This document shows, in pieces, positions 1 through 6,422 of a stretch of DNA of 12,405 nucleotides. The notes beneath the pieces were generated by a model, which made no database searches, had not been told where the DNA came from, and saw only the letters and a list, made by a program, of their open reading frames with translations. The number at the start of each line of letters is the position of its first letter. The stretch's first letter is position 1. Location: positions 1 to 12,405 of the forward strand of contig DGOE01000100.1 of the NCBI GenBank assembly GCA_002389295.1. The letters are read 5' to 3'. The position numbers and the translations under genes are program-made. The DNA is from Flavobacteriales bacterium UBA4474 (lineage in GTDB: Bacteria > Bacteroidota > Bacteroidia > Flavobacteriales_D > Sanyastnellaceae).

Positions 1-853
1 CGTGCTTGCGGATGATGTGTTCGAGGCGGCCGTCATACCGCTCGGGATCGTAAACTTTGTTGAGCCTGTAGCCGGTGAAGCGGCTCAAGGTTTTGATGGC
101 GCCCCAATAGGGCAGCTTCACCGCCTTGGCGTAATCATCGGCAAAACCGAGCATGCCCGGATTTTGGCGGTCGAGGAGGTGCACGAGTAGAAAACCCTCT
201 TTGATGCCCAAGTCCCCGTCATAAGCCGTGTCCTGCAGCATCAGGTGTTTCCCCTCAGCGTCGAGACTGTCGAGGTCGAGGTAGCCCTGTTGCTGCTGAA
301 AGGCGACCATGCAGTCGTTGTCCGCAATCCTCAAGGTGTCGGGACCGGTTGTACCGTCACCGCCCAAACTCAACGTCACGTCATCGGACGCCGCATCCCC
401 TTCATCTGCGCCGACATCCTTTGGGGCGTCTGATTTGCGCGCCAACCGATCCGCTTTCTTTTCGGCTTTCTTTTCGGCTTTCTGCACCTGTTGGTCGGCT
501 TTGATCGCCTTGCGCTGTGCAGCAAGCGTGTCTTGGGGGACCGACGCTATACCAGCGAGGAAGGCCGGACGCAGCGTGTCCATCATGACCGTCAGGATCT
601 GCACCTGGGGCCACACTTTCAGTACCATGGCCTCCAGTTCCATGTACTTTTTGCGGTTTTGGTCGTAAGCCTTGATGTCCATGGCCCGCCAGTTCGGGCC
701 CGAGGCCGGCGCGACCACTTCTGCGGCATCTATGAGGTGCACAAAGGGCCTGAAGCCTGCGGGAAATACGGCTGTGTCTGCCGTCTCTTGGCACAACAGG
801 GGACCGCTCAAGACCGCCCAAAGGCCGGCCACCATCAAATACGCTTTATGCAT
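1..853 (-). CDS. DUF4294-family exported protein (3' end cut by window edge)
   Basis: An open frame of 284 codons runs from an ATG at 853-851 to the window edge with no stop, so the C-terminus is missing. The first ~21 residues (MHKAYLM..., hydrophobic core, ending PLLCQ) look like a signal peptide; the cysteine lacks a good lipobox. Residues 66-95 (NRKKYMELEAMVLKVWPQ...) match the helix that precedes the VYPYA region of DUF4294. Residues 219-284 hold the family's best signature: FLLVHLLDRQ, then PYWGAIKTLSRFTGYRLNKVYDP and DGRLEHII. Between them lies a lysine/alanine-rich helix (residues 112-140) and an acidic, low-complexity stretch (about 141-210) that looks inserted relative to my memory of the family. 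DUF4294 proteins are a Bacteroidota family of unknown function. The gene is divergent from the Smr gene. Family call fairly sure; function unknown. Confidence 0.72.
   Translation of the reverse strand, partial: MHKAYLMVAGLWAVLSGPLLCQETADTAVFPAGFRPFVHLIDAAEVVAPASGPNWRAMDIKAYDQNRKKYMELEAMVLKVWPQVQILTVMMDTLRPAFLAGIASVPQDTLAAQRKAIKADQQVQKAEKKAEKKADRLARKSDAPKDVGADEGDAASDDVTLSLGGDGTTGPDTLRIADNDCMVAFQQQQGYLDLDSLDAEGKHLMLQDTAYDGDLGIKEGFLLVHLLDRQNPGMLGFADDYAKAVKLPYWGAIKTLSRFTGYRLNKVYDPERYDGRLEHIIRKH
453..483. repeat. 12-bp in-frame tandem repeat, about 2.6 copies
   Basis: The 12-base unit gctttcttttcg occurs twice in tandem (453-464, 465-476), followed by a partial third copy (477-483). It lies inside the minus-strand DUF4294 gene. 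On that strand it encodes the repeated AEKKAEKKA around residues 127-133. The unit is a multiple of three, so copy-number change would lengthen the helix without shifting the frame. Confidence 0.8.
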
Positions 854-878
854 CGCGGCGTAAGGTAACTTGCCATGC

Positions 879-1481
879 ATGTCCAAGCCTTTTGCCGTCG
901 GTGACCGTGTCCGTTTCCTTCATGAAACAGGGGAGGGCATCGTGCGCGCCATAGAGGAGGAGGGACGTACCCTGCTGGTGGATGACAGTGATGGTTTCCC
1001 CATGCGTTTCGCGGCCAAAGACTGTCTGCCCATTCCCAATGCTGCCGAAGAGATCAAGGCCTATGCCTCCAAGGAGATCAGCAAGGGCGAATTGCTGGAG
1101 CGAAATGTGGACGAGCACGCCCTCAAGGCTTCGCAGCGCGATTTCGATGTGAAGTACCGCAATCCCGACGCCACCAACATGCGCAAGCGGGATGCCCACA
1201 TGGAAGTGGACCTGCATTTTCACGCCTTGACGGGGGCCCGCGACAAGGCTGCTCCCCACGAGATGCTGGGCTTGCAAATGGAGCACTTCGACCGCATGAT
1301 GCGCCGCGCAGAGGAGAAGCGCATCCCCCGGGTGATCTTCATCCACGGCGTGGGACAAGGGCGGTTGCGCCAAGAAATACGAGACGCCCTGTCAGCCTAT
1401 TGGCCGCAGTGCACTTGCCGAGAAGGCGACCCGCGGAAATATGGCCACGGGGCCACAGAAGTCAGGTTTGGAAACGGCTGA
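879..1481 (+). CDS. Short Smr-domain protein (N-terminal SH3-like plus C-terminal Smr)
   Basis: A 200-residue protein starting at ATG 879; an in-frame TTG at 870 would add only three residues, and ATG is preferred because VGDRVRFLHETGEGIV then begins almost at once, as in related proteins. Residues 5-50 look like the small beta-barrel that opens Bacteroidota DUF2027/Smr proteins. Residues about 108-198 are an Smr domain: the VDLHFH motif (110-115), IHGVGQG (155-161, the HGxGxG loop) and YGHGATEV (188-195). Smr domains, as in MutS2 and SmrB, bind or cut nucleic acid, and SmrB-type enzymes act on collided ribosomes; which applies here is not shown. My recollection is that the usual Bacteroidota relatives are over 300 residues with a central domain, which is missing here and replaced by a charged linker (55-105). 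Its stop codon abuts that of the convergent neighbour. Confidence 0.88.
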   Translation: MSKPFAVGDRVRFLHETGEGIVRAIEEEGRTLLVDDSDGFPMRFAAKDCLPIPNAAEEIKAYASKEISKGELLERNVDEHALKASQRDFDVKYRNPDATNMRKRDAHMEVDLHFHALTGARDKAAPHEMLGLQMEHFDRMMRRAEEKRIPRVIFIHGVGQGRLRQEIRDALSAYWPQCTCREGDPRKYGHGATEVRFGNG

Positions 1482-2246
1482 TTATTGGCGCTCGGCTTCC
1501 AGTCGCTCGCGCATGCTGTCCGCGGCGGTCACCGGAAATACGAAGCCTTCCAATGAGATGACCAGTTCCTCTTCCAACAATTCCGCGCCCTTGAAATCCA
1601 AGGTGACGCGGGGGTCCCGGCTGAACTTGGTATCGATGGCGACCCAACGGGTGACCAGGCCTTCGTAAGTGCCGTTGGCCAGGCTGGCGAAACCGGGCTC
1701 GAACTTGGGCCACAACCGGCCGATGGTCACTTCCTCCTCCGATGCTTGACTGTCTGCCCAAAGCTCGTCGATGACGGTGCCGTCTTCGAACCAATAGTGG
1801 GCGCTCATCCGGCCTTCGATTTCTCGGTCACCAGAGACACGCGACATGGTGATGGTATCATTCATCCGCTCTCCCAATGGCGACTCACTGCCGATCTTGA
1901 GCTCCCCGATTTCGGTCAAAGTATACCGCATGCCGAGCCCCAAGTCGCCAATGTGAACCAGGCGGCTGTCCTCGGATTCCACCACCCTTCCATACGATGT
2001 GCCTCCGGGGGTGTAGTACAAATCCATGGAGCCTTCAATCTGCTGCACGGGCATGCCGCCGGTAGGCTGGACTTGTTGAATGATGTCGTAGTGGATCACC
2101 TTGGTGAAACTGAATTGCTGCGGGCGTTCTGGCAACGTCCCGTAGACGATATCAATGAGGTCTCCGTGCACTTCTTGGGCAGACAGCGCTCCCGGAGCGC
2201 AACAGAACATCCACAGAAGCAGGCAGGAACAGAGGCGATAATCCAT
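1482..2246 (-). CDS. Exported protein of unknown function, possibly DUF4412-like
   Basis: A 254-residue protein. The frame stays open upstream to 2330, but the ATG at 2246-2244 is chosen because it places a clear signal peptide at the N-terminus (MDYRLCSCLLLWMFCC..., cleavage likely after LSA at about residue 23). The mature part is beta-rich: FTKVIHYDI, then GSMDLYYTPGGTSYGRVVESED and HIGDLGLGMRYTL. A short GSMDLYY-type strand followed by a statement on the state of the protein resembles DUF4412 periplasmic proteins, but I hold this loosely. No catalytic motif or lipobox is visible. It starts 28 bp after the preceding minus-strand gene stops, so it is probably the last gene of the ferredoxin operon. 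Its stop (TTA, 1482-1484) touches the Smr stop with no spacer. Confidence 0.7.
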   Translation of the reverse strand: MDYRLCSCLLLWMFCCAPGALSAQEVHGDLIDIVYGTLPERPQQFSFTKVIHYDIIQQVQPTGGMPVQQIEGSMDLYYTPGGTSYGRVVESEDSRLVHIGDLGLGMRYTLTEIGELKIGSESPLGERMNDTITMSRVSGDREIEGRMSAHYWFEDGTVIDELWADSQASEEEVTIGRLWPKFEPGFASLANGTYEGLVTRWVAIDTKFSRDPRVTLDFKGAELLEEELVISLEGFVFPVTAADSMRERLEAERQ

Positions 2247-2274
2247 GTTTTGAAGATAGAAAAGGTCCTCCTTC

Positions 2275-3168
2275 TCAGCGCTGATTCCCCCGGCCATTTC
2301 GCTGGCGGGGGTCACTAAAGGGCCGGTCACCTTCCAAGATCACCGCGGCAGGGGCCTCAAGCTGCAGGACCCAAGGCGCTCCCCCTTTCTTTCCCGGGAC
2401 ATAGGCGTCGAAGGTCATGTCGGGGCCATAAAATGCCGTGATCCCCTCCAAGTGTGGTGCGCTCGGTGCGAGGTGGTCAAAGATGATGCGGTCTGGGTGG
2501 CCCTCCCGTCCCCGGGTCTCGGCCTGGAACCGCAGCGACGCCTGCACGGCATCGGCATACTCCAAAACGTGCCGCTTCTTCATCCCCTTGGGCGATTGCA
2601 GCACCGGCGCACCAAAGCGCAAGCCCCTCGGCCGCCATTGTATGGGCTCGATGACCTTGCGCGTCACCTGGGCATCCCCGTCATCCCACCCGAGGAGCAA
2701 CCACGTATTCTTGTCTATTGCGTCGGGCACCATCGCGTAATAAAGCGCCCCATGCCAATTTTCGGCGCTCACCGCGGCCTGTTCATCGGGGCGGTCCGCA
2801 CTGTCCACGTCTTTCAATTTCGTGAAGCGGGGTGCTTCTCCGCGGCCCTCGGAAAACGCCACCAGTCCGCCGTATCCCGCTGTTCGGTTGTCGTTGGCCC
2901 AATTCCACGTCCACACGCGCAACCGGCCATCCGCCGAAGCCACAAATCCCATGAAATCACACGCTGTGGCCGGGGACTCCATGTCTTGACGCCCCACAAG
3001 TTCCTCAAGTGCCGCCCCAAGGGCGTCGCTCGCCGTGGCACAATCCCCAGCTTCACATCCCGCCAAGGCTGTGTGATAAGGACGGATGTCATCGTAAGGC
3101 CCGACCTGCGCCTGCAACCCACTGAGCCACCCGGCCCAGCACAAAGTCAACAACACCCTCAGCACCAT
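2275..3168 (-). CDS. Conserved exported protein of unknown function
   Basis: A 297-residue protein starting at ATG 3168-3166. The frame is open upstream to 3294, but that part is an arginine-rich shadow of the ferredoxin. The chosen start gives a signal peptide (MVLRVLLTLCWAGWLSGLQA, cleavage after residue 20). The body looks like a conserved Bacteroidota family with no name known to me: a strand reading GFVASADGRLRVWTWNW (74-90), YYAMVPD (143-149), WLLLGWDDGD (156-165), KVIEPI (171-176), RFGAPVL (184-190), RHVLEYAD (199-206), IIFDHLAP (228-235) and FYGPDMTFDAYVPG (246-259). These suggest a beta-propeller- or sandwich-like exported protein. The tail after about 280 is charged and probably disordered. 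It overlaps the ferredoxin stop by one base (TGATG), which points to translational coupling. Function not known. Confidence 0.82.
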   Translation of the reverse strand: MVLRVLLTLCWAGWLSGLQAQVGPYDDIRPYHTALAGCEAGDCATASDALGAALEELVGRQDMESPATACDFMGFVASADGRLRVWTWNWANDNRTAGYGGLVAFSEGRGEAPRFTKLKDVDSADRPDEQAAVSAENWHGALYYAMVPDAIDKNTWLLLGWDDGDAQVTRKVIEPIQWRPRGLRFGAPVLQSPKGMKKRHVLEYADAVQASLRFQAETRGREGHPDRIIFDHLAPSAPHLEGITAFYGPDMTFDAYVPGKKGGAPWVLQLEAPAAVILEGDRPFSDPRQRNGRGNQR

Positions 3169-3515
3169 CAGAGGTGCATGAAGGCTTTTTTGGCCAGGAG
3201 CTGGTCTTCGGACTCCCGGTGATCGGGGTCGTCGACGCAGCAGTCTACCGGGCAGACGGCGGCGCATTGGGGTTCGTCGTGGAAGCCTACGCATTCAGTG
3301 CATTTGTCGGTCGCTATGTAGTAAACGTCCATGCTGCCCGGTTCTTGCGTGGCGTCGGCCACGATGGCGCCGGCGGTAGGGTGGTTGCCATCTCCTTTGA
3401 GCCCAGTTCCATCCGCAAAAGTCCATTCAGCCCCGCCTTCGTAGATGGCGTTGTTGGGACATTCTGGTTCGCAGGCTCCGCAATTGATGCAGGCGTCGGT
3501 AATCATGATGGACAT
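3168..3515 (-). CDS. 2[4Fe-4S] ferredoxin
   Basis: A 115-residue small electron carrier of the cytoplasm. Cluster I is ligated by C9, C12, C15 and C19 (CINCGACEPECP); cluster II by C72, C75, C84 and C88 (CTECVGFHDEPQCAAVCP), with the 8-residue spacer seen in Allochromatium-type ferredoxins. Two more cysteines follow (C92, C93). A ~45-residue segment with tryptophan and glycine (27-70) separates the motifs; the residues around it (INCGACEPECPNNAIYEGG, KCTECVGFHDEPQCAAVCP) are typical of the Bacteroidota version. The ATG at 3515-3513 is chosen over a frame open to 3545 because MSIMITDACINCG is how family members begin; a second ATG at residue 4 is possible. It heads a likely operon with two exported proteins and is divergent from the acyl-CoA reductase. 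Partner enzymes are not known. Confidence 0.95.
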   Translation of the reverse strand: MSIMITDACINCGACEPECPNNAIYEGGAEWTFADGTGLKGDGNHPTAGAIVADATQEPGSMDVYYIATDKCTECVGFHDEPQCAAVCPVDCCVDDPDHRESEDQLLAKKAFMHL

Positions 3516-3530
3516 GGCACAATTCTTTTT

Positions 3531-3548
3531 CGGCAGTTGCCGCACTGC
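3531..3548. promoter_or_regulatory. Overlapping inverted repeats in the ferredoxin leader
   Basis: Two dyads overlap here: CGGCA-gt-TGCCG (3531-3542) and GCAGT-tgccgc-ACTGC (3533-3548). They are flanked by a T-run at 3526-3530 and an A-run at 3549-3553. They sit 16 bases upstream of the ferredoxin start codon, just downstream of the candidate -7 box on the minus strand. They could be an operator or an alternative RNA hairpin pair. This is symmetry only; no known regulator site is recognised. Confidence 0.25.
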
Positions 3549-3555
3549 AAAAATA
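3548..3555 (-). promoter_or_regulatory. Candidate Bacteroidota -7 box for the ferredoxin operon
   Basis: On the minus strand these bases read TATTTTTG, a full match to the Bacteroidota -7 consensus TAnnTTTG. They lie 33 bases upstream of the ferredoxin ATG, leaving a leader of about 25 bases. I could not find a clear TTTG -33 element at the usual distance, so the call rests on one element and the position. Confidence 0.4.
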
Positions 3556-3583
3556 ACCGGTCAACCCCTTCAGATGTTGGGAC

Positions 3584-3591
3584 CATCTTTG
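3584..3591 (+). promoter_or_regulatory. Candidate -7 box for the acyl-CoA reductase gene
   Basis: The bases CATCTTTG match TAnnTTTG except for the first position and end 23 bases before the acyl-CoA reductase ATG (3615). No clear -33 element is seen. A weak but well-placed candidate in a 99-bp divergent promoter region. Confidence 0.22.
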
Positions 3592-3614
3592 CATTTCCAC
3601 AACAAAAGCCACCG

Positions 3615-4667
3615 ATGCTGACTGAAACCGGAAAAGTGGGCGCCCAGCGCGACCGAAAAGTGCTGACCGATTTGTGGGAGGGCCTGTCCTCCGTACTGTC
3701 CGAAAACCCGCGCCCAGAGTGGGCTGCGCTCGCCGCAGCCATCCCTTTGGCGGTGCATGCCAACGGTTGGTTTACCGAAGGAGAGGTGCGCTGCGCCTTG
3801 GAAAGGTGGACTGCGGCATTGGCCCCCGATGAGATCGGTCGCTGGATGGATGGGTTAGGCGAGCGGGCGGAAACGGGCAGCGCAGTCAATGTGGGCATCG
3901 TCATGGCGGGCAACATCCCATTCGTGGGCCTGCACGACCTCATTTGCGGCGTGGTCTCGGGCCACCGCATCCAGCTCAAGCCGAGCCGCGAAGACGCGGG
4001 ACTCATGGCGGCACTGCTCCAGGGGTGGAAGTTGGCCTGTCCAGGCATCGGCGAGCAGGTAACCATCGCCGAAGGTGCGCTCACCGGGTACGACGCCGTC
4101 ATCGCCACAGGCAGCCGCAACAGCGGACGCTACTTCCGGCACTATTTCGGCAAAGTGCCGCACATCATTCGCGGCCAGCGCACCTCGGTCGCGGTGTTGG
4201 ACGGCTCGGAAAGCCTCGAGCAATTGCGGGGACTCTCCGACGATATTTTCCGCTACTTCGGTCTGGGCTGTCGCAATGTGACGCAGGTCTTCATCCCGCG
4301 CGATTTCGACCTCGACCGGCTCTTTGCCGCGTTTGTGGATTGGCAACGGTTGGCCGACCACAACCGCTACTACAACAACTACACCTACCACAAGGCCTTG
4401 TGGTTGATGGAAGCGGTGGACTTGCTCGAAAACGGTTTTGTCCTGCTCAAGGAGGACCCCGATTGGATCTCTCCGGTGGGCGCGCTGCACTACCAGCGCT
4501 ATGATGCGCTGTCTGCCGTTGAAGAGCGAATCGCAGCAGGCGCAGGCGAAATCCAATGCCGAGTGGGCCATGGGGGCCTGCCTTTTGGCCAAGCCCAGTG
4601 CCCCGGCCTGTCCGATTATGCAGACGGAGTCGATACGATGGCCTTCCTCGAAGGATTGGGGCATTAA
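3615..4667 (+). CDS. LuxC-like acyl-CoA reductase
   Basis: A 350-residue protein of the aldehyde-dehydrogenase superfamily, LuxC branch, which reduces fatty acyl-CoA (or another acyl-thioester) to aldehyde with NAD(P)H. The frame is open back to 3174, but that stretch is antisense to the ferredoxin; ATG 3615 gives the expected N-terminal helix. Visible signatures are VNVGIVMAGNIPFVGLHD (91-108), HRIQLKPS (117-124), a GSRNSGRYFRHYFGKVPHII loop (166-185), RTSVAVLDG (189-197) and the likely catalytic cysteine C219 in YFGLGCRNV. It ends SDYADGVDTMAFL. In Bacteroidota this protein commonly lies near a ferredoxin gene, as here, and there is no LuxD/LuxE or luciferase nearby, so luminescence is not implied. 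The substrate in vivo is not known. A lipoprotein gene follows after 9 bp. Confidence 0.9.
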   Translation: MLTETGKVGAQRDRKVLTDLWEGLSSVLSENPRPEWAALAAAIPLAVHANGWFTEGEVRCALERWTAALAPDEIGRWMDGLGERAETGSAVNVGIVMAGNIPFVGLHDLICGVVSGHRIQLKPSREDAGLMAALLQGWKLACPGIGEQVTIAEGALTGYDAVIATGSRNSGRYFRHYFGKVPHIIRGQRTSVAVLDGSESLEQLRGLSDDIFRYFGLGCRNVTQVFIPRDFDLDRLFAAFVDWQRLADHNRYYNNYTYHKALWLMEAVDLLENGFVLLKEDPDWISPVGALHYQRYDALSAVEERIAAGAGEIQCRVGHGGLPFGQAQCPGLSDYADGVDTMAFLEGLGH

Positions 4668-4676
4668 CTTCGCGGC

Positions 4677-5855
4677 ATGATGCGAGGTTTTACAGGAAAA
4701 TTGGGGGTGTGGACCGCCTTGCTTGCCATCCTTTGGGGTGCGGGCTGCAGCACAGATGTAGCGTTGAATGCCCCCTATGAGGAGCGCAGCTTGGCGTTTT
4801 GCCTGCTGGACCCCGGCGCCGAGGAGCAATGGGTGAGGGTCAACCGCACCTGGCTGGGCGAGGGCAACAACCTGGACATCGCCATGGTGGCCGACAGCAG
4901 CGAATATGCGCCCGGCCAAGTGACGGTGACCGTGGAGCAATTTGGTCCCGGAGACATCGGATTTGAGAATCCCCTCGCGGTATTTACCGCCCAGGATACG
5001 GTGCTGCAGGACAAGGATGACGCCGGCATCTTCTATGGCCCGGAGTACCGCGCCTACCACTTTGAAACACCGGACGGATTGGAGGTCAATGCGGGCAACG
5101 ACCCCGAAGACCTCTACGTGTACCGGATGACGGTTTCATTTGCCGACGGGCGCCTGCCCATGACCGCGGTCACGACCCTGATCGGCTCATCGCCAGGCAA
5201 CATCAGCAACCCACCTGCAGGGATTCCGGGATTCAATCTGAATTTCGCCAGTGGCTCAGGGAGCCAGGTGTCTTACCCCAACATCAATTTTAAGTGGTCT
5301 TCCACAGCCGGTGCCAAGCGCTACGAGGCCTCCATCGAAGTGATGTTTACCGAGCGCATTTGGGTGGATGCGGCCCATACTCAACTCGCTTCGGAAACCG
5401 AGCGGGTGCTGCGCTGGGATTTGGGTGAAGAGCAGGCAGACGACGACGAAGGCGGGCAGGAAATCAAGCTCCCCACCAACGGTGAAGCTTTCTTTCAGTT
5501 CCTTGCCAGCCGCCTCGAAGAAGATCCCTTCATCACCCGTGAATTGGGAACGTGGAACGACAACATCGACCGCGTGCGGGCCTTCAATTTTGTCCTCAGC
5601 ATCGCCAACGCAGAGCTCGACACCTATTTGTCGGTCAACGCCCCCGTCACCGGCGTCATTCAGGAGCGCCCGGTCTACACCAATATCTCCGGTGGCTTGG
5701 GGCTTTTTGCCAGCAGGACACGGCAATCGGTAGATGGCTTGGGCATTTCCAAGCCTTCGGTCCAAGAGCTGGTGGAAGGACCACACACCGCAGCGTTGCA
5801 GTTCTGCCTCCCGCCAGAAACGGAAGGGGATGTGGCAGAATATGCCTGTCCCTGA
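4677..5855 (+). CDS. Putative outer-membrane lipoprotein, DUF4249-like
   Basis: A 392-residue protein with two adjacent ATGs (4677, 4680). The N-terminus MMRGFTGKLG-VWTALLAILWGAGC looks like a lipoprotein signal, with the lipid-bearing cysteine at residue 24; the box (WGAGC) is off-consensus at -3, where leucine is usual. After it, residues 34-62 (PYEERSLAFCLLDPGAEEQWVRVNRTWLGEG) resemble the opening strands of DUF4249 proteins, and residues near 330-350 (VYTNISGGLGLFASR) resemble their closing 'N.sGGlGvFaSr' motif. The middle has an acidic loop (EEQADDDEGGQE, about 255-266). DUF4249 lipoproteins are common in Bacteroidota and often sit beside TonB-dependent transporters, but none is visible here. 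It lies 9 bp after the acyl-CoA reductase and is probably co-transcribed. Function unknown. Confidence 0.75.
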   Translation: MMRGFTGKLGVWTALLAILWGAGCSTDVALNAPYEERSLAFCLLDPGAEEQWVRVNRTWLGEGNNLDIAMVADSSEYAPGQVTVTVEQFGPGDIGFENPLAVFTAQDTVLQDKDDAGIFYGPEYRAYHFETPDGLEVNAGNDPEDLYVYRMTVSFADGRLPMTAVTTLIGSSPGNISNPPAGIPGFNLNFASGSGSQVSYPNINFKWSSTAGAKRYEASIEVMFTERIWVDAAHTQLASETERVLRWDLGEEQADDDEGGQEIKLPTNGEAFFQFLASRLEEDPFITRELGTWNDNIDRVRAFNFVLSIANAELDTYLSVNAPVTGVIQERPVYTNISGGLGLFASRTRQSVDGLGISKPSVQELVEGPHTAALQFCLPPETEGDVAEYACP

Positions 5856-5954
5856 GACCAGTTCAACAATGAAGGTGGAAAATCAGGACATGCATGTGGA
5901 TAGCTGAAACGGTGGAGGGGCAAACGGCGCAAATAGTCGCCGCATATTGAACCC
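5856..5954. other. Intergenic gap with two small dyads
   Basis: This 99-base gap separates the lipoprotein from the STAS-like gene. It holds a 10-bp palindrome ACATGCATGT (5888-5897) and a 5-bp-stem hairpin CGGCG-caaatagt-CGCCG (5925-5942). The hairpin has no T-run after it, so it is not a convincing intrinsic terminator. No TAnnTTTG box was found on the plus strand. Confidence 0.35.
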
Positions 5955-6422
5955 ATGTCCCATGCCTTTACATATCAGGCGCCTTACGGGGTGTTTCATT
6001 TCTCCAACGGTTTGCTCACAGTTGAGCTCGCTGAAGATTTGATTGTAGACCTGCCCCTGATGCAGCGGGTGGCTGCCCAGCGGATGGAGTTGCTCGGTCA
6101 GCGAGAGGTGGCCGAACTCATCGTGGTCCCCCGCGCCCATTTGCTGCTGGACCGCACGGCATTGACTTGGTTGGCCCAAAGCGGCGCGCTTTCAGGAGTG
6201 CACCACAGGGCCGTGGTGGTGCCCGCCCATTTGTTGGTGTGGCGCGACCGCCTGTATCAACTGATCAGCAATATGCGCCCCAATGTGCGCGTGTTCCGCA
6301 ACCGCAGGGTGGCCAAAGGCTGGCTGCAGGAGCGGGCAGGCACCTTCGTGCCCATGCCCACGGCAGAAACTGTCGCGGTGGAAGTCGAGGCGGAAGCCCG
6401 TGTTCCGGTTACTCAAGAATGA
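5955..6422 (+). CDS. Small protein with a STAS/SpoIIAA-like (DUF7793-type) fold
   Basis: A 155-residue cytoplasmic protein with no signal peptide or membrane segment, starting at ATG 5955. The pattern fits the SpoIIAA-like fold: a first strand pair (FTYQAPYGVFHFSNGLLTV, 5-23), a helix (33-47), a strand LIVVPRAHLL (55-64), a helix (68-80), a strand RAVVVPAHLL (85-94), then a helix WRDRLYQLIS (96-105) and the closing VRVFRNRRVAKGWLQE (111-126). The last motif, 'r.F.n...A..WL', is typical of small Bacteroidota STAS-like proteins. A ~29-residue tail (127-155), rich in valine, alanine and glutamate, follows and looks disordered. No conserved phosphorylatable serine could be assigned, so an anti-sigma antagonist role is not claimed. 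Its last 14 bases overlap the convergent T9SS cargo gene. Confidence 0.75.
   Translation: MSHAFTYQAPYGVFHFSNGLLTVELAEDLIVDLPLMQRVAAQRMELLGQREVAELIVVPRAHLLLDRTALTWLAQSGALSGVHHRAVVVPAHLLVWRDRLYQLISNMRPNVRVFRNRRVAKGWLQERAGTFVPMPTAETVAVEVEAEARVPVTQE

Noticed and set aside
402..821. 139-codon minus-strand frame inside the DUF4294 gene
   Set aside because: It is a different frame of the same strand, arginine/proline-rich with no family signal, whereas the frame starting at 853 has a signal peptide and the DUF4294 motif.
875..885. GGACATGCATG shared (on opposite strands) with 5886-5896 as a possible regulator site
   Set aside because: A match of 11 bases between two places in 12 kb is expected by chance many times over when both strands are counted.
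846..1373. 175-codon minus-strand frame opposite the Smr gene
   Set aside because: Antisense shadow of a gene with clear Smr motifs; no signal peptide or family resemblance.
3174..3614. Open frame extending the acyl-CoA reductase upstream by 147 codons
   Set aside because: It is antisense to the ferredoxin, whose eight cysteine ligands are unmistakable, and the reductase has its normal start at ATG 3615.
3615..4667. Bioluminescence (lux) operon suggested by the LuxC-like reductase
   Set aside because: No luciferase, LuxD or LuxE is nearby; LuxC-like reductases are widespread in non-luminous Bacteroidota.
5925..5942. Hairpin as an intrinsic terminator after the lipoprotein gene
   Set aside because: The stem is only five base pairs with an eight-base loop and no T-run follows.
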